A stretch of 64,000 bases of DNA from Pseudomonas sp. CCC3.1 (lineage in GTDB: Bacteria > Pseudomonadota > Gammaproteobacteria > Pseudomonadales > Pseudomonadaceae), in assembly GCF_034347405.1 (NCBI RefSeq), contig NZ_CP133778.1, positions 1,550,001 to 1,614,000 on the forward strand, read 5' to 3'. Positions 51,631 to 60,782 of this stretch are shown here, in pieces. Within the stretch, counting starts at the first letter, position 1, and each line of letters opens with the position of its first letter. The position numbers and the translations under genes are program-made. The notes beneath the pieces are model-generated. The model had not been told where the DNA came from. It saw only the letters and a list, made by a program, of their open reading frames with translations, and did not search any database.

Positions 51631-53096
51631 GCAACAGAACGCTACGAACAGGCTTAAGCCTGATGTGTGTGTCCCTTGCGTTGGCCGGTTGTGCCAGCTA
51701 CAGCGGCTTGGTAACAGAAGGCACGAGCCTGCACGCCAAAGACCTCAAAGCTGCCCAAGCCCTGAGTGGCGTTAATGTGACCCCTGCTGCCTGGCCTGAA
51801 AAAAGCTGGTGGAAATGCCTGGGGGATGGGCAGCTTGACGGGCTGATTGACGAAGCCTTGCGCGACAGTCCGGACATGCAAATCGCCAGCGCGCGTGCGC
51901 ATCAGGCGACGGCAGCGGCCGGTGCGGCGAATGCGGCGCGCATGCCAACGTTGAACGCAGAAGCCGACGTAACACGCTCCCGCTTGTCTCGCTCCCAAGA
52001 TCCGACCGGTCAGGGCAGTCGTTACGACACACTGCGCGACATCGGTCTGACCTTTAATTACACCTTCGATCTGTGGGGCGGCCAGCGTGATGCGTGGGAA
52101 GCCGCATTGGGCGAAGCGCGTGCTGCTGAAGTAGACGCTCAGGCCGCCAGCCTGACCCTTGCTGCTGATGTAGCAAGGGCTTACAGCAACCTTGGGCACG
52201 CCTACAGCGTTCGAGATCTGTCGAACGATGACCTGCAGCGCACCCGCAACATGCTCGATTTGAGCAAGCGTCGCCTGCAAGCGGGCATCGACAGCCAGTA
52301 TCAGTACCAGCAAACCGAAAGCCTGGAAGCCAGCGCTCAAGAGCAACTGATTAATGCTGAAAAACAACTCAAAAGTGCGCACATCGCGCTGGCAGTGTTG
52401 TTAGGCAAAGGGCCGGACCGCGGTTTTGAAATCGCCAGGCCGAACATCTTGTCGCCCGCGGCGGTGGCATTACCGAGTACGTTGCCCGCCGAGCTGTTGG
52501 GGCGTCGTCCCGATATTGTCGCGGCGCGCTGGCGGGTCGAGGCGGCCAGTAAACATATTGCCGCTGCCAAAACCCGTTTTTACCCCAACCTCAACCTGAC
52601 AGCCGCTGCGGGCACGCAGTCGTTGCTGGGGGATGCATTGTTCGGTTCGGCCAGTCGTTTTATGAATATTGCGCCAGCGATTTCGCTGCCGATTTTTGAT
52701 GGCGGTCGCTTGCGGGCAGGGCTGGACGCCGAAGACGCCAATTACGACGTGGCCGTCGCGCAGTACAACAAAACCCTGGTCGCAGCGCTGGGCGATGTCA
52801 GCGATACCCTTGAGCAATTGAACGCCATGAGCCAGCAAATAAGCACTCAACAGCGTGCCGCAGCTATTGCCCAGGATTCGTATAACAGTGGATTGCAGCG
52901 CTACGAGTCGGGCGTGGGCAACTATTTGGATGTGCTCAGCATCGAGCAGCAATTGCTCCAGGCCCAGCGCCAGCTGGCTGACCTGAATGCTGAGCAGATC
53001 GATCTTTCGATTCAATTGATGCAAGCCCTGGGCGGCGGCTTTGAGCCCGGCAACACGGCTTCAGCCGTTCCTACTCAAGCCTCCCTGGCAGAATAA
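51627..53096 (+). CDS. Outer-membrane efflux lipoprotein (NodT family)
   Basis: A 489-residue TolC-fold channel with lipobox MCVSLALAGCASYSGLV. Efflux repeats include SPDMQIASARAHQATAAAGAANAARMPTLNAEADVTRS and LLGRRPDIVAARWRVEAASKHIAAAKTRFYPNLNLTAAAG; YTFDLWGGQRDAWEAAL is typical of channels paired with EmrA-like adaptors. It is distinct from the channel at 27379. It forms the tripartite complex with the next two products. Confidence 0.9.
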   Translation: MSNRTLRTGLSLMCVSLALAGCASYSGLVTEGTSLHAKDLKAAQALSGVNVTPAAWPEKSWWKCLGDGQLDGLIDEALRDSPDMQIASARAHQATAAAGAANAARMPTLNAEADVTRSRLSRSQDPTGQGSRYDTLRDIGLTFNYTFDLWGGQRDAWEAALGEARAAEVDAQAASLTLAADVARAYSNLGHAYSVRDLSNDDLQRTRNMLDLSKRRLQAGIDSQYQYQQTESLEASAQEQLINAEKQLKSAHIALAVLLGKGPDRGFEIARPNILSPAAVALPSTLPAELLGRRPDIVAARWRVEAASKHIAAAKTRFYPNLNLTAAAGTQSLLGDALFGSASRFMNIAPAISLPIFDGGRLRAGLDAEDANYDVAVAQYNKTLVAALGDVSDTLEQLNAMSQQISTQQRAAAIAQDSYNSGLQRYESGVGNYLDVLSIEQQLLQAQRQLADLNAEQIDLSIQLMQALGGGFEPGNTASAVPTQASLAE

Positions 53097-53111
53097 TTTC
53101 AGGTACTCGTC

Positions 53112-54317
53112 ATGGCCACTGTGCAAACACCGAATGAAGCGCAACACGATCAAGACGCTGGCAATCAGCGTAAACGCAAGCTCTGGCTGAGTGGGTTGGC
53201 TATCTTGGTTATTTTGGTTGGCCTGGGTATCTGGGGCTGGCATGAAATGTATGGCCGCTGGAGCGAAAGCACTGACGACGCCTATGTAAACGGTAACGTG
53301 GTTGAAATCACCCCGCTGGTCACGGGCACGGTGGTGAGCATCGGTGCCGATGATGGCGATCTGGTCCATGAAGGGCAGGTGCTGCTCAATTTCGACCCGA
53401 GTGATTCGTTGGTGGGCTTGCAGAGCGCCGAGGCTAATCTGGCCCGGACGGTTCGTCAGGTTCGCGGCCTGTTCAGCAATGTGAGCGGCACCAAGGCACA
53501 AGTGGCAGCACAAAAAATCGCCGTGCAAAAAGCCCAGGACAACTACAACCGTCGGAAAAATCTGGCAGCGGGCGGGGCAATTTCTCAGGAAGAACTGTCC
53601 CATGCGCGGGATGACCTTGCGTCTGCGCAAAGTGCCTTGCGTAACAACGAGCAACAACTCGACACCACCCGCGCGCTGGTCGACAACACGGCCGTGGCTA
53701 ACCACCCGGATGTGCTGGCGGCGGCGGCGCAGGTGCGCCAGGCCTATCTGGAACACGCCCGTACCACGCTGATTGCCCCGGTAACCGGTTACGTGGCCAA
53801 ACGCACTGTGCAGTTGGGGCAGCGCGTTCAGCCGGGTACCGCGCTGATGGCGGTTATCCCGCTTAATCAGCTGTGGATTGACGCCAACTTCAAGGAAACC
53901 CAACTGCACAAGATGCGCATCGGTCAGCCGGTGGACATTGAGTCGGACATCTATGGCAGCAGCGTGAAGTACAGCGGCACCGTCGACAGCATCGGTGCGG
54001 GCACGGGCAGCGCGTTTGCCCTGTTACCCGCGCAAAATGCCACCGGCAACTGGATCAAGATCGTTCAGCGCGTGCCGGTTCGTATTCATATCAATGCTGA
54101 TGAATTGGCGACACACCCACTGCGTGTGGGGTTGTCGACCACCGTTGAAGTGAACCTGCATGACCAAAGTGGTCCGGTTTTGGCGCAACAGCCGCCGCAA
54201 AAGGCGATGTTCACCACCAATGTCTACGAGCAGCAGTTGGCTGAAGCCGAATCCCTGATTACGCGTTTGATTGACAGCAACAGCGCTGCAACAGGCGACG
54301 CCGCCGCGCAACGCTGA
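53112..54317 (+). CDS. EmrA/HlyD-type periplasmic adaptor
   Basis: A 401-residue membrane fusion protein. One N-terminal membrane helix (LWLSGLAILVILVGLGIWGW) anchors it; then STDDAYVNGNVVEITPLVTGTVVSIGADDGDLVHEGQVLLNFDPSD is the lipoyl half-motif of EmrA, followed by a long alpha-hairpin and the second half LEHARTTLIAPVTGYVAKRTVQLGQRVQPGTALMAVIPL. It bridges the MFS pump of the next gene to the outer-membrane channel of the previous one. Confidence 0.92.
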   Translation: MATVQTPNEAQHDQDAGNQRKRKLWLSGLAILVILVGLGIWGWHEMYGRWSESTDDAYVNGNVVEITPLVTGTVVSIGADDGDLVHEGQVLLNFDPSDSLVGLQSAEANLARTVRQVRGLFSNVSGTKAQVAAQKIAVQKAQDNYNRRKNLAAGGAISQEELSHARDDLASAQSALRNNEQQLDTTRALVDNTAVANHPDVLAAAAQVRQAYLEHARTTLIAPVTGYVAKRTVQLGQRVQPGTALMAVIPLNQLWIDANFKETQLHKMRIGQPVDIESDIYGSSVKYSGTVDSIGAGTGSAFALLPAQNATGNWIKIVQRVPVRIHINADELATHPLRVGLSTTVEVNLHDQSGPVLAQQPPQKAMFTTNVYEQQLAEAESLITRLIDSNSAATGDAAAQR

Positions 54318-54380
54318 TCCGCCAATCCATAAGCTCCGCTGCTCCGGCGGGGCTGCACTCCCGGTTTTAAAGGATTTGCG

Positions 54381-55910
54381 ATGAGTACAAACGCGTCTTT
54401 TACCCCGCCCAGCTTACTGTTCGCCACCATTGGCCTGTCGCTGGCGACCTTTATGCAGGTGCTCGACACCACCATCGCCAACGTCGCACTGCCAACCATC
54501 TCCGGCAACCTGGGGGTGAGTTCGGAGCAGGGCACGTGGGTGATTACCTCTTTTGCTGTCAGTAACGCGATTGCCTTGCCATTGACCGGCTGGTTGAGCC
54601 GACGCTTTGGTGAAGTGAAGCTGTTTCTGTGGGCCACGGTTCTGTTCGTGCTGGCTTCATTTCTGTGTGGTATTTCGACGTCCATGCCTGAATTGGTGGG
54701 CTTTCGGGTGCTGCAAGGGCTGGTAGCCGGGCCGCTGTATCCCATGACCCAAACGCTGCTGATTGCGGTCTATCCCCCTGCGAAACGGGGGATGGCATTA
54801 GCATTGCTGGCGATGGTCACGGTGGTCGCGCCCATTGCGGGGCCGATTTTGGGAGGCTGGATTACCGACAGTTACAGTTGGCCGTGGATCTTCTTTATTA
54901 ACATCCCGATCGGCATTTTTGCGGTGATGGTGGTTCGCCAGCAACTCAAGGCGCGCCCGGTGGTGATAACCCGTCAGCCGATGGACTATGTAGGGCTTAT
55001 TACCCTGATCATTGGTGTCGGCGCGCTACAAATTGTGCTCGACAAGGGCAATGACCTGGACTGGTTCGAGTCCAGCTTCATCCTGATGGGCACGGCGTTG
55101 TCTGTGGTGGCATTGGCGGCGTTCATCATTTGGGAAATGACCGACAAGCACCCGATCGTGAACCTGCGGTTGTTTGCTTATCGCAACTTCCGCATTGGCA
55201 CCATCGTGCTGGTGTTGGGTTATGCCGGTTTCTTTGGGATCAACCTGATCTTGCCGCAATGGCTGCAAACCCAGATGGGCTATACCGCCACCTGGGCGGG
55301 TCTGGCGGTAGCGCCGATCGGTATTCTGCCGGTGCTGATGTCGCCTTTTGTGGGTAAGTACGCGCACAAATTCGACTTGCGCTTACTGGCCGGTCTGGCC
55401 TTTTTGGCGATTGGTTTGAGCTGCTTTATGCGCGCAGATTTCACCAATGAGGTGGACTTCCAGCACGTTGCTCTGGTGCAACTGTTTATGGGGATCGGCG
55501 TGGCGCTGTTCTTTATGCCGACCTTGAGCATTTTGATGTCGGACTTGCCGCCGCATCAAATCGCCGACGGTGCGGGTCTGGCTACGTTCTTGCGGACATT
55601 GGGCGGTAGTTTTGCAGCCTCCCTGACCACATGGATCTGGATTCGTCGGGCCGATCAGCATCATGCCTACATGAGTGAAAGCATGAGTACCTATGATCCG
55701 ATCACTCGGCATACGCTGGATACTCTGGGTGGGGCGAGCACTCAAGCCTATGCCCAGCTCGATCAGGTGCTGACCAGTCAGGCCTACATGCTGTCGACTG
55801 TGGACTACTTTACCCTGTTGGGCTGGATGTTCATGGGCTTGATCTTGCTGGTGTGGCTGGCCAAACCGCCGTTTTCTGCCAAGCCAGGACCGGCGGCGAG
55901 CGGGCATTAA
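54381..55910 (+). CDS. EmrB-type multidrug efflux MFS transporter (DHA2 family)
   Basis: A 509-residue transporter with fourteen predicted membrane segments. DHA2 marks: LATFMQVLDTTIANVALPTISGNLGVSSEQGTWVITSFAVSNAIALPLTGWLSRRFGEVKLFLWA, and the motif C region LALLAMVTVVAPIAGPILGGWITDSYSWPWIFFINIPIGIFA. It exports hydrophobic toxicants by proton antiport through the channel and adaptor encoded upstream. It ends the operon, 20 bp before a REP palindrome. Confidence 0.93.
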   Translation: MSTNASFTPPSLLFATIGLSLATFMQVLDTTIANVALPTISGNLGVSSEQGTWVITSFAVSNAIALPLTGWLSRRFGEVKLFLWATVLFVLASFLCGISTSMPELVGFRVLQGLVAGPLYPMTQTLLIAVYPPAKRGMALALLAMVTVVAPIAGPILGGWITDSYSWPWIFFINIPIGIFAVMVVRQQLKARPVVITRQPMDYVGLITLIIGVGALQIVLDKGNDLDWFESSFILMGTALSVVALAAFIIWEMTDKHPIVNLRLFAYRNFRIGTIVLVLGYAGFFGINLILPQWLQTQMGYTATWAGLAVAPIGILPVLMSPFVGKYAHKFDLRLLAGLAFLAIGLSCFMRADFTNEVDFQHVALVQLFMGIGVALFFMPTLSILMSDLPPHQIADGAGLATFLRTLGGSFAASLTTWIWIRRADQHHAYMSESMSTYDPITRHTLDTLGGASTQAYAQLDQVLTSQAYMLSTVDYFTLLGWMFMGLILLVWLAKPPFSAKPGPAASGH

Positions 55911-55930
55911 CGCCAGAAGTACGCAAACCT

Positions 55931-55998
55931 CGTAGGAGCGAGCTTGCCTCGCGATCTTTTAAAAGATCAAAAGATCGTGAGGCAAGCTCGCTCCTGCA
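55931..55998. repeat. REP-type palindrome (GTAGGAGCGAGC class)
   Basis: GTAGGAGCGAGCTTGCC and GGCAAGCTCGCTCCTGC pair, with inner GCGATCTTTT/AAAAGATCG arms. It closes the right edge of the efflux insert, between convergent genes. Confidence 0.87.
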
Positions 55999-56009
55999 GT
56001 GGACAGTGT

Positions 56010-56765
56010 TTATTGAGTGGCGGGTGGCAATGCCAGTTGCGGCGTGACGAAGTCAAACGCCGCCAGCTGCATGCCTTGCTCATCCACTTGCAGTGCCCAG
56101 CCTTGCTTGTCCCAATCACCGAGCACGATGCGCTTGGCCGCGTGTTCGCCGATTTGCAGCTTATGAATCGCCGGGCGGTGGGTGTGGCCATGAATGAGTG
56201 TATGCACGCCAAAGTGTTCCATGATCCGCGGCACTTCTTCGGGCGTCACATCGACAATGTCATTGGCTTTCATGCGGGTTTGCGCACGACTTTCGCTGCG
56301 CAGCTTGCGCGCGAGCTTGTGCCGAGTGCTCAGTGGCAAGTGGCGCAAAATCCACAATGTCACCGGGTTGCGCAGGTAGCGTCGCAGACGCATGTAGGCT
56401 TCGTCGCGCGTGCACAGGCTATCACCGTGCATCAGCAACACAGGCTCGCCGTAGAAATCTACAACGCTCGGGTCTTTGATTAGGGTGCAGCCAGCCGCCT
56501 TGCAAAAGGCCTGGCCCAGTAGAAAATCGCGATTGCCGTGCATCAGAAATACGTGTGTACCGCTGTCACTCAATTCGCGCAGCGCTTCGCAGATCGAGCG
56601 CTGGTAAGGCGTCATTGCATCGTCGCCAATCCAGGCTTCAAAAAAATCGCCCAAAATGTACAACGCCTGTGCCGAGCGCGCGCGCCCGGACAGGAAATCC
56701 AGAAACGCCCGGGTTATATCCGGGCGCTCCTCTTCCAGATGCAAATCTGAAATCAGCAATATCAC
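56010..56765 (-). CDS. lpxH: UDP-2,3-diacylglucosamine diphosphatase
   Basis: A 251-residue calcineurin-like phosphoesterase of lipid A synthesis, forming lipid X on the inner face of the inner membrane. All metal motifs are present: ISDLHLEEERPD, LGDFFEAWIGDD, MHGNRDFLLG, LLMHGDSLC and LIHGHTHRPAIH. The GTG start overlaps the ppiB stop by 3 bp, the coupling usual in Pseudomonas. Confidence 0.94.
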   Translation of the reverse strand: MILLISDLHLEEERPDITRAFLDFLSGRARSAQALYILGDFFEAWIGDDAMTPYQRSICEALRELSDSGTHVFLMHGNRDFLLGQAFCKAAGCTLIKDPSVVDFYGEPVLLMHGDSLCTRDEAYMRLRRYLRNPVTLWILRHLPLSTRHKLARKLRSESRAQTRMKANDIVDVTPEEVPRIMEHFGVHTLIHGHTHRPAIHKLQIGEHAAKRIVLGDWDKQGWALQVDEQGMQLAAFDFVTPQLALPPATQ

Positions 56766-57265
56766 TCAATGATCTCGGCTTTCTCGATGATCACGTCGTC
56801 TGCAGGTACATCTTGGTGACCGGCTTTGGACGTGGTCGACACACCTTTGATCTTGTCGACAACGTCCTGGCCTTCGGTCACTGCGCCAAATACGGCGTAG
56901 CCCCAGCCCTGAACGTTTTTGCCGCTGTGGTTCAGGAAGCTGTTGTCAGCCACGTTGATGAAGAACTGTGCGGACGCCGAATGCGGTTCCATGGTGCGGG
57001 CCATGGCGACGGTGTACTTGTTGTTCGACAGACCGTTGTCAGCCTCGTTCTGGATGCTTGGGCGCTTGTCTTTCTTTTCTTTCATGCCAGGTTCAAAACC
57101 ACCGCCCTGAATCATGAAGTTGCCGATGACGCGGTGGAAAACAGTGTTTTCGTAGTGGCCGGCTTTTACGTATTCGATGAAGTTAGCGACAGTGATTGGC
57201 GCCTTTTCAGCGTTCAGTTCAATCACGATGTCGCCGTGGTTGGTGGTCAGTTTTACTTTTGACAT
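56762..57265 (-). CDS. ppiB: Peptidyl-prolyl cis-trans isomerase B (cyclophilin)
   Basis: A 167-residue cytoplasmic cyclophilin. Core motifs: TNHGDIVIELNAEKAPITVANFIEYVKAGHY, FHRVIGNFMIQGGGFEPG, AMARTMEPHSASAQFFINVADN and WGYAVFGAVTEGQDVVDKI. There is no signal peptide. The ATG at 57265 fits the MSKVKL start of the family; an in-frame start 18 codons upstream is not needed. It is divergent from glnS. Confidence 0.94.
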   Translation of the reverse strand: MSKVKLTTNHGDIVIELNAEKAPITVANFIEYVKAGHYENTVFHRVIGNFMIQGGGFEPGMKEKKDKRPSIQNEADNGLSNNKYTVAMARTMEPHSASAQFFINVADNSFLNHSGKNVQGWGYAVFGAVTEGQDVVDKIKGVSTTSKAGHQDVPADDVIIEKAEIIE

Positions 57266-57541
57266 GGTCGTTATCGCTCTATCAGAGAATTCGTTGGGCT
57301 TGGGAGATGCGTATGACACCTTGCGCCCCAGGCGTGCTGGGTAGATACAGCCGCGGGGCGGAGTTTAGCGTGCCCGCACAGCATTTCGATGGTGTTTTTG
57401 CCATATGGGGACTAAAAGCCCGCATTTCAAATGCTTTGATTGATCACCTGCTCTGTCAGTGACTTGACGGCATCGGCTATGATAGGCGCTTTGTTTTGGT
57501 CGGCCGCCTCAGGCCGCGCACCCGTTACATTCAAGGATCCT

Positions 57542-59239
57542 ATGAGCAAGCCCACTGTCGACCCCACTCTGAATCCAAAGGCTGGCCCAGCTGTACCGGC
57601 CAATTTTCTGCGCCCTATCGTGCAGGCGGACCTTGAATCGGGTAAATGCAAACAGATCGTGACCCGCTTTCCGCCAGAGCCTAACGGCTACCTGCATATC
57701 GGCCACGCCAAGTCCATTTGCGTGAACTTTGGGCTGGCAGAAGAGTTTGGCGGCGTAACGCACCTGCGTTTTGACGACACCAACCCGGCCAAAGAAGACC
57801 AGGAATACATCGACGCGATCGAAAGCGACGTGAAATGGCTGGGCTTTGAATGGTCTGGCGAAGTGCGCTACGCGTCGCAGTACTTCGATCAACTGCATGA
57901 CTGGGCTGTTTATCTGATCAAGGAAGGCAAGGCCTATGTCTGCGATCTGACACCCGAGCAAGCCAAGGAATACCGTGGCAACCTGACCGAGCCGGGCAAG
58001 AACAGCCCGTTCCGCGATCGCAGCGTTGAGGAAAACCTGGATCTGTTTGCGCGCATGAAGGCGGGCGAGTTCGAAGATGGCAAGCGTGTGCTGCGGGCCA
58101 AGATCGACATGTCTTCGCCGAACATGAACCTGCGTGACCCGATCATGTACCGCATTCGTCATGCACATCACCACCAGACCGGTGACAAGTGGTGCATCTA
58201 CCCGAACTATGACTTCACCCATGGTCAGTCGGATGCCATCGAAGGCATTACCCATTCGATCTGCACCCTGGAGTTCGAAGGCCATCGTCCTCTGTATGAG
58301 TGGTTCCTCGACAGCCTGCCGGTGCCGAGCAAGCCGCGTCAGTACGAGTTCTCGCGCCTTAACTTGAACTACACCATCACCAGCAAGCGCAAGCTCAAGC
58401 AACTGGTAGATGAAAAGCACGTGAATGGCTGGGACGACCCGCGCATGTCGACCCTGTCGGGTTTCCGTCGTCGCGGTTACACGCCTAAATCGATTCGCAA
58501 CTTCTGCGACATGGTCGGTACTAACCGTTCAGACGGCGTGGTGGACTTCGGCATGCTGGAATTCAGCATCCGTGATGACCTGGACCATAGCGCTCCGCGT
58601 GCGATGTGCGTGCTGCGTCCGTTGAAGGTGATCATCACCAACTACCCGCAAGACAAGGTCGAGAACCTTGAGCTGCCTTGCCACCCTAAAGAAGACATGG
58701 GTGTTCGCGTGCTGCCATTCGCGCGTGAAATCTACATCGATCGCGACGACTTCATGGAAGAGCCGCCAAAAGGTTACAAGCGCCTTGAGCCGGCGGGCGA
58801 AGTGCGTCTGCGTGGCAGCTATGTGATCCGCGCTGATGAAGCGATTAAAGATGCCGATGGCAACATCGTTGAGCTGCATTGCTCGTACGACCCTGAAACC
58901 CTGGGCAAGAACCCGGAAGGCCGCAAGGTTAAAGGCGTTGTGCATTGGGTGCCGGCTGCGGCCAGCGTTGAGTGCGAAGTGCGTTTGTATGATCGTCTGT
59001 TCCGCTCGCCGAATCCTGAAAAGGCTGAAGACGGCGCGGGTTTCCTGGAAAACATTAACCCTGATTCGCTGCAGGTATTGACTGGTTGTCGTGCTGAACC
59101 CTCGCTGGGCAATGCACAGCCGGAAGACCGTTTCCAGTTCGAGCGCGAAGGTTACTTCTGCGCGGATATCAAGGACTCGAAGCCCGGTCAGCCGGTATTC
59201 AACCGTACCGTGACTCTGCGTGACTCGTGGGGCCAGTGA
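57542..59239 (+). CDS. glnS: Glutaminyl-tRNA synthetase
   Basis: A 565-residue class I synthetase. The HIGH motif is PNGYLHIGHAKS, the KMSKS-equivalent is in YTITSKRKLKQLV, and the tRNA acceptor-binding and anticodon beta-barrel domains follow (LRPLKVIITNYPQDKVENLELP). The ATG at 57542 follows AAGGATC; an in-frame extension upstream from 57440 lacks family character. It heads the glnS-cysS pair, 21 bp apart. Confidence 0.95.
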   Translation: MSKPTVDPTLNPKAGPAVPANFLRPIVQADLESGKCKQIVTRFPPEPNGYLHIGHAKSICVNFGLAEEFGGVTHLRFDDTNPAKEDQEYIDAIESDVKWLGFEWSGEVRYASQYFDQLHDWAVYLIKEGKAYVCDLTPEQAKEYRGNLTEPGKNSPFRDRSVEENLDLFARMKAGEFEDGKRVLRAKIDMSSPNMNLRDPIMYRIRHAHHHQTGDKWCIYPNYDFTHGQSDAIEGITHSICTLEFEGHRPLYEWFLDSLPVPSKPRQYEFSRLNLNYTITSKRKLKQLVDEKHVNGWDDPRMSTLSGFRRRGYTPKSIRNFCDMVGTNRSDGVVDFGMLEFSIRDDLDHSAPRAMCVLRPLKVIITNYPQDKVENLELPCHPKEDMGVRVLPFAREIYIDRDDFMEEPPKGYKRLEPAGEVRLRGSYVIRADEAIKDADGNIVELHCSYDPETLGKNPEGRKVKGVVHWVPAAASVECEVRLYDRLFRSPNPEKAEDGAGFLENINPDSLQVLTGCRAEPSLGNAQPEDRFQFEREGYFCADIKDSKPGQPVFNRTVTLRDSWGQ

Positions 59240-59260
59240 TCAAGTTTTAAGGAATCAGTC

Positions 59261-60643
59261 GTGCTAACGATCTACAACACGCTCACCAAGAGCAAAGAAG
59301 TTTTCAAGCCGCTGGATGGCAATAATGTGCGCATGTACGTGTGCGGCATGACCGTGTACGACTATTGCCATCTGGGGCACGGTCGCAGCATGGTTGCGTT
59401 CGACCTGGTGACGCGCTGGTTGCGTTTCAGTGGTTACGATTTGACGTATGTGCGCAACATCACCGATATCGACGACAAGATCATTAATCGTGCGCGCAAG
59501 AACGGCGAAGCGTTCGATGCGCTGACTGCGCGCATGACCGTCGCGATGCATGAGGACGAAGCACGGCTCAATATCCGCAAGCCGGATATGGAGCCGCGTG
59601 CCACGGATCATATTCCGGGCATGCACGCGATGATTCAGACCTTGATCGACAAGGGTTATGCCTACGCCCCTGGCAATGGCGACGTGTATTACCGTGTTGC
59701 CAAGTTCATGGGTTACGGCAAGTTGTCGCGCAAGAAGATTGAAGACCTGCGCATCGGTGCTCGCATCGAAGTCGACGAGGCCAAAGACGATCCGCTGGAC
59801 TTCGTGCTGTGGAAAGGCGTCAAGCCGGGCGAGCCAAGCTGGGAGTCGCCGTGGGGGCCGGGTCGTCCGGGCTGGCACATTGAGTGCTCGGTGATGTCCA
59901 CCTGCTGCTTGGGTGAGACGTTCGATATTCATGGTGGCGGCAGCGATCTTGAGTTTCCGCACCATGAAAACGAAATCGCCCAAAGCGAGGCGGCGACGGG
60001 TAAAACCTACGCCAATGCCTGGATGCACTGCGGGATGATTCGCATCAATGGCGAGAAGATGTCCAAATCCTTGAACAACTTCTTCACCATTCGCGACGTT
60101 CTGGAGAAATATCATCCGGAAGTGGTGCGTTACCTGTTGGTTTCCAGTCATTACCGGAGCGCGATCAACTATTCCGAAGACAACCTCAAGGACGCAAAAG
60201 CGGCACTTGAGCGTTTCTATCACGCGCTGAAAGGTTTGCCGAAAGTGGCGCCAGCCGGTGGTGAGGCGTTTGTTGAGCGCTTTACTCAGGTGATGAACGA
60301 CGATTTCGGTACGCCTGAAGCCTGTGCTGTGCTGTTTGAGATGGTTCGCGAAATTAATCGTTTGCGCGAAACAGATCTGCAGGCTGCGGCCGGTTTGGCG
60401 GCGCGCCTCAAAGAGTTGGCGGATGTGCTGGGTGTGTTGCAGCTCGAAGCCGATGACTTTTTGCAGGCCGGCGCTGAAGGGCGGGTGGATGCGGCAGAAG
60501 TTGATGCCTTGATTGCAGCTCGTTTGGCTGCACGTGCGGGCAAAGACTGGGCTGAGTCCGACCGTATCCGCGATCAGCTTGCGGCAATGGGTGTTGTGCT
60601 GGAAGACAGTAAAGGCGCTACAACCTGGCGTTTGGCTGACTAA
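59261..60643 (+). CDS. cysS: Cysteinyl-tRNA synthetase
   Basis: A 460-residue class I synthetase. Zinc and HIGH motifs are in MYVCGMTVYDYCHLGHGRS, further zinc ligands in WHIECSVM and FPHHENEIAQSEA, and KMSKS in NGEKMSKSLNNFFT. The GTG start has TAAGGAA 8 bp upstream. It is cotranscribed with glnS and followed by a REP half-element and a terminator. Confidence 0.95.
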   Translation: MLTIYNTLTKSKEVFKPLDGNNVRMYVCGMTVYDYCHLGHGRSMVAFDLVTRWLRFSGYDLTYVRNITDIDDKIINRARKNGEAFDALTARMTVAMHEDEARLNIRKPDMEPRATDHIPGMHAMIQTLIDKGYAYAPGNGDVYYRVAKFMGYGKLSRKKIEDLRIGARIEVDEAKDDPLDFVLWKGVKPGEPSWESPWGPGRPGWHIECSVMSTCCLGETFDIHGGGSDLEFPHHENEIAQSEAATGKTYANAWMHCGMIRINGEKMSKSLNNFFTIRDVLEKYHPEVVRYLLVSSHYRSAINYSEDNLKDAKAALERFYHALKGLPKVAPAGGEAFVERFTQVMNDDFGTPEACAVLFEMVREINRLRETDLQAAAGLAARLKELADVLGVLQLEADDFLQAGAEGRVDAAEVDALIAARLAARAGKDWAESDRIRDQLAAMGVVLEDSKGATTWRLAD

Positions 60644-60671
60644 GGATGCGACTACAGGGCTAGCGACATTC

Positions 60672-60715
60672 CCTGTGGGAGCGAGCTTGCTCGCGATCTT
60701 TTGATCTTGATCGCA
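60672..60715. repeat. REP half-element (GTGGGAGCGAGC class)
   Basis: CCTGTGGGAGCGAGCTTGCTCGCGATCTTTTGATC without the usual complete right arm; a short GATCGCATGCAC follows. It looks like a truncated copy of the elements at 11969 and 42601. Confidence 0.6.
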
Positions 60716-60734
60716 TGCACAGAAAGCAGGCAAT

Positions 60735-60767
60735 AAAAAACGGCACCTTCGGGTGCCGTTTTTTTTT
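60735..60767. terminator. Bidirectional terminator between cysS and folD
   Basis: AAAAAACGGCACC and GGTGCCGTTTTTT form a 13-bp stem with a TTCG-type loop; a long T run on each strand serves both convergent genes. Confidence 0.95.
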
Positions 60768-60782
60768 GCGAGACGCTAAAAC

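Noticed and set aside
59264..60733. A 489-codon open frame opposite cysS
   Set aside because: It is the complement of an essential, fully recognised synthetase gene and has no ribosome site or motif.
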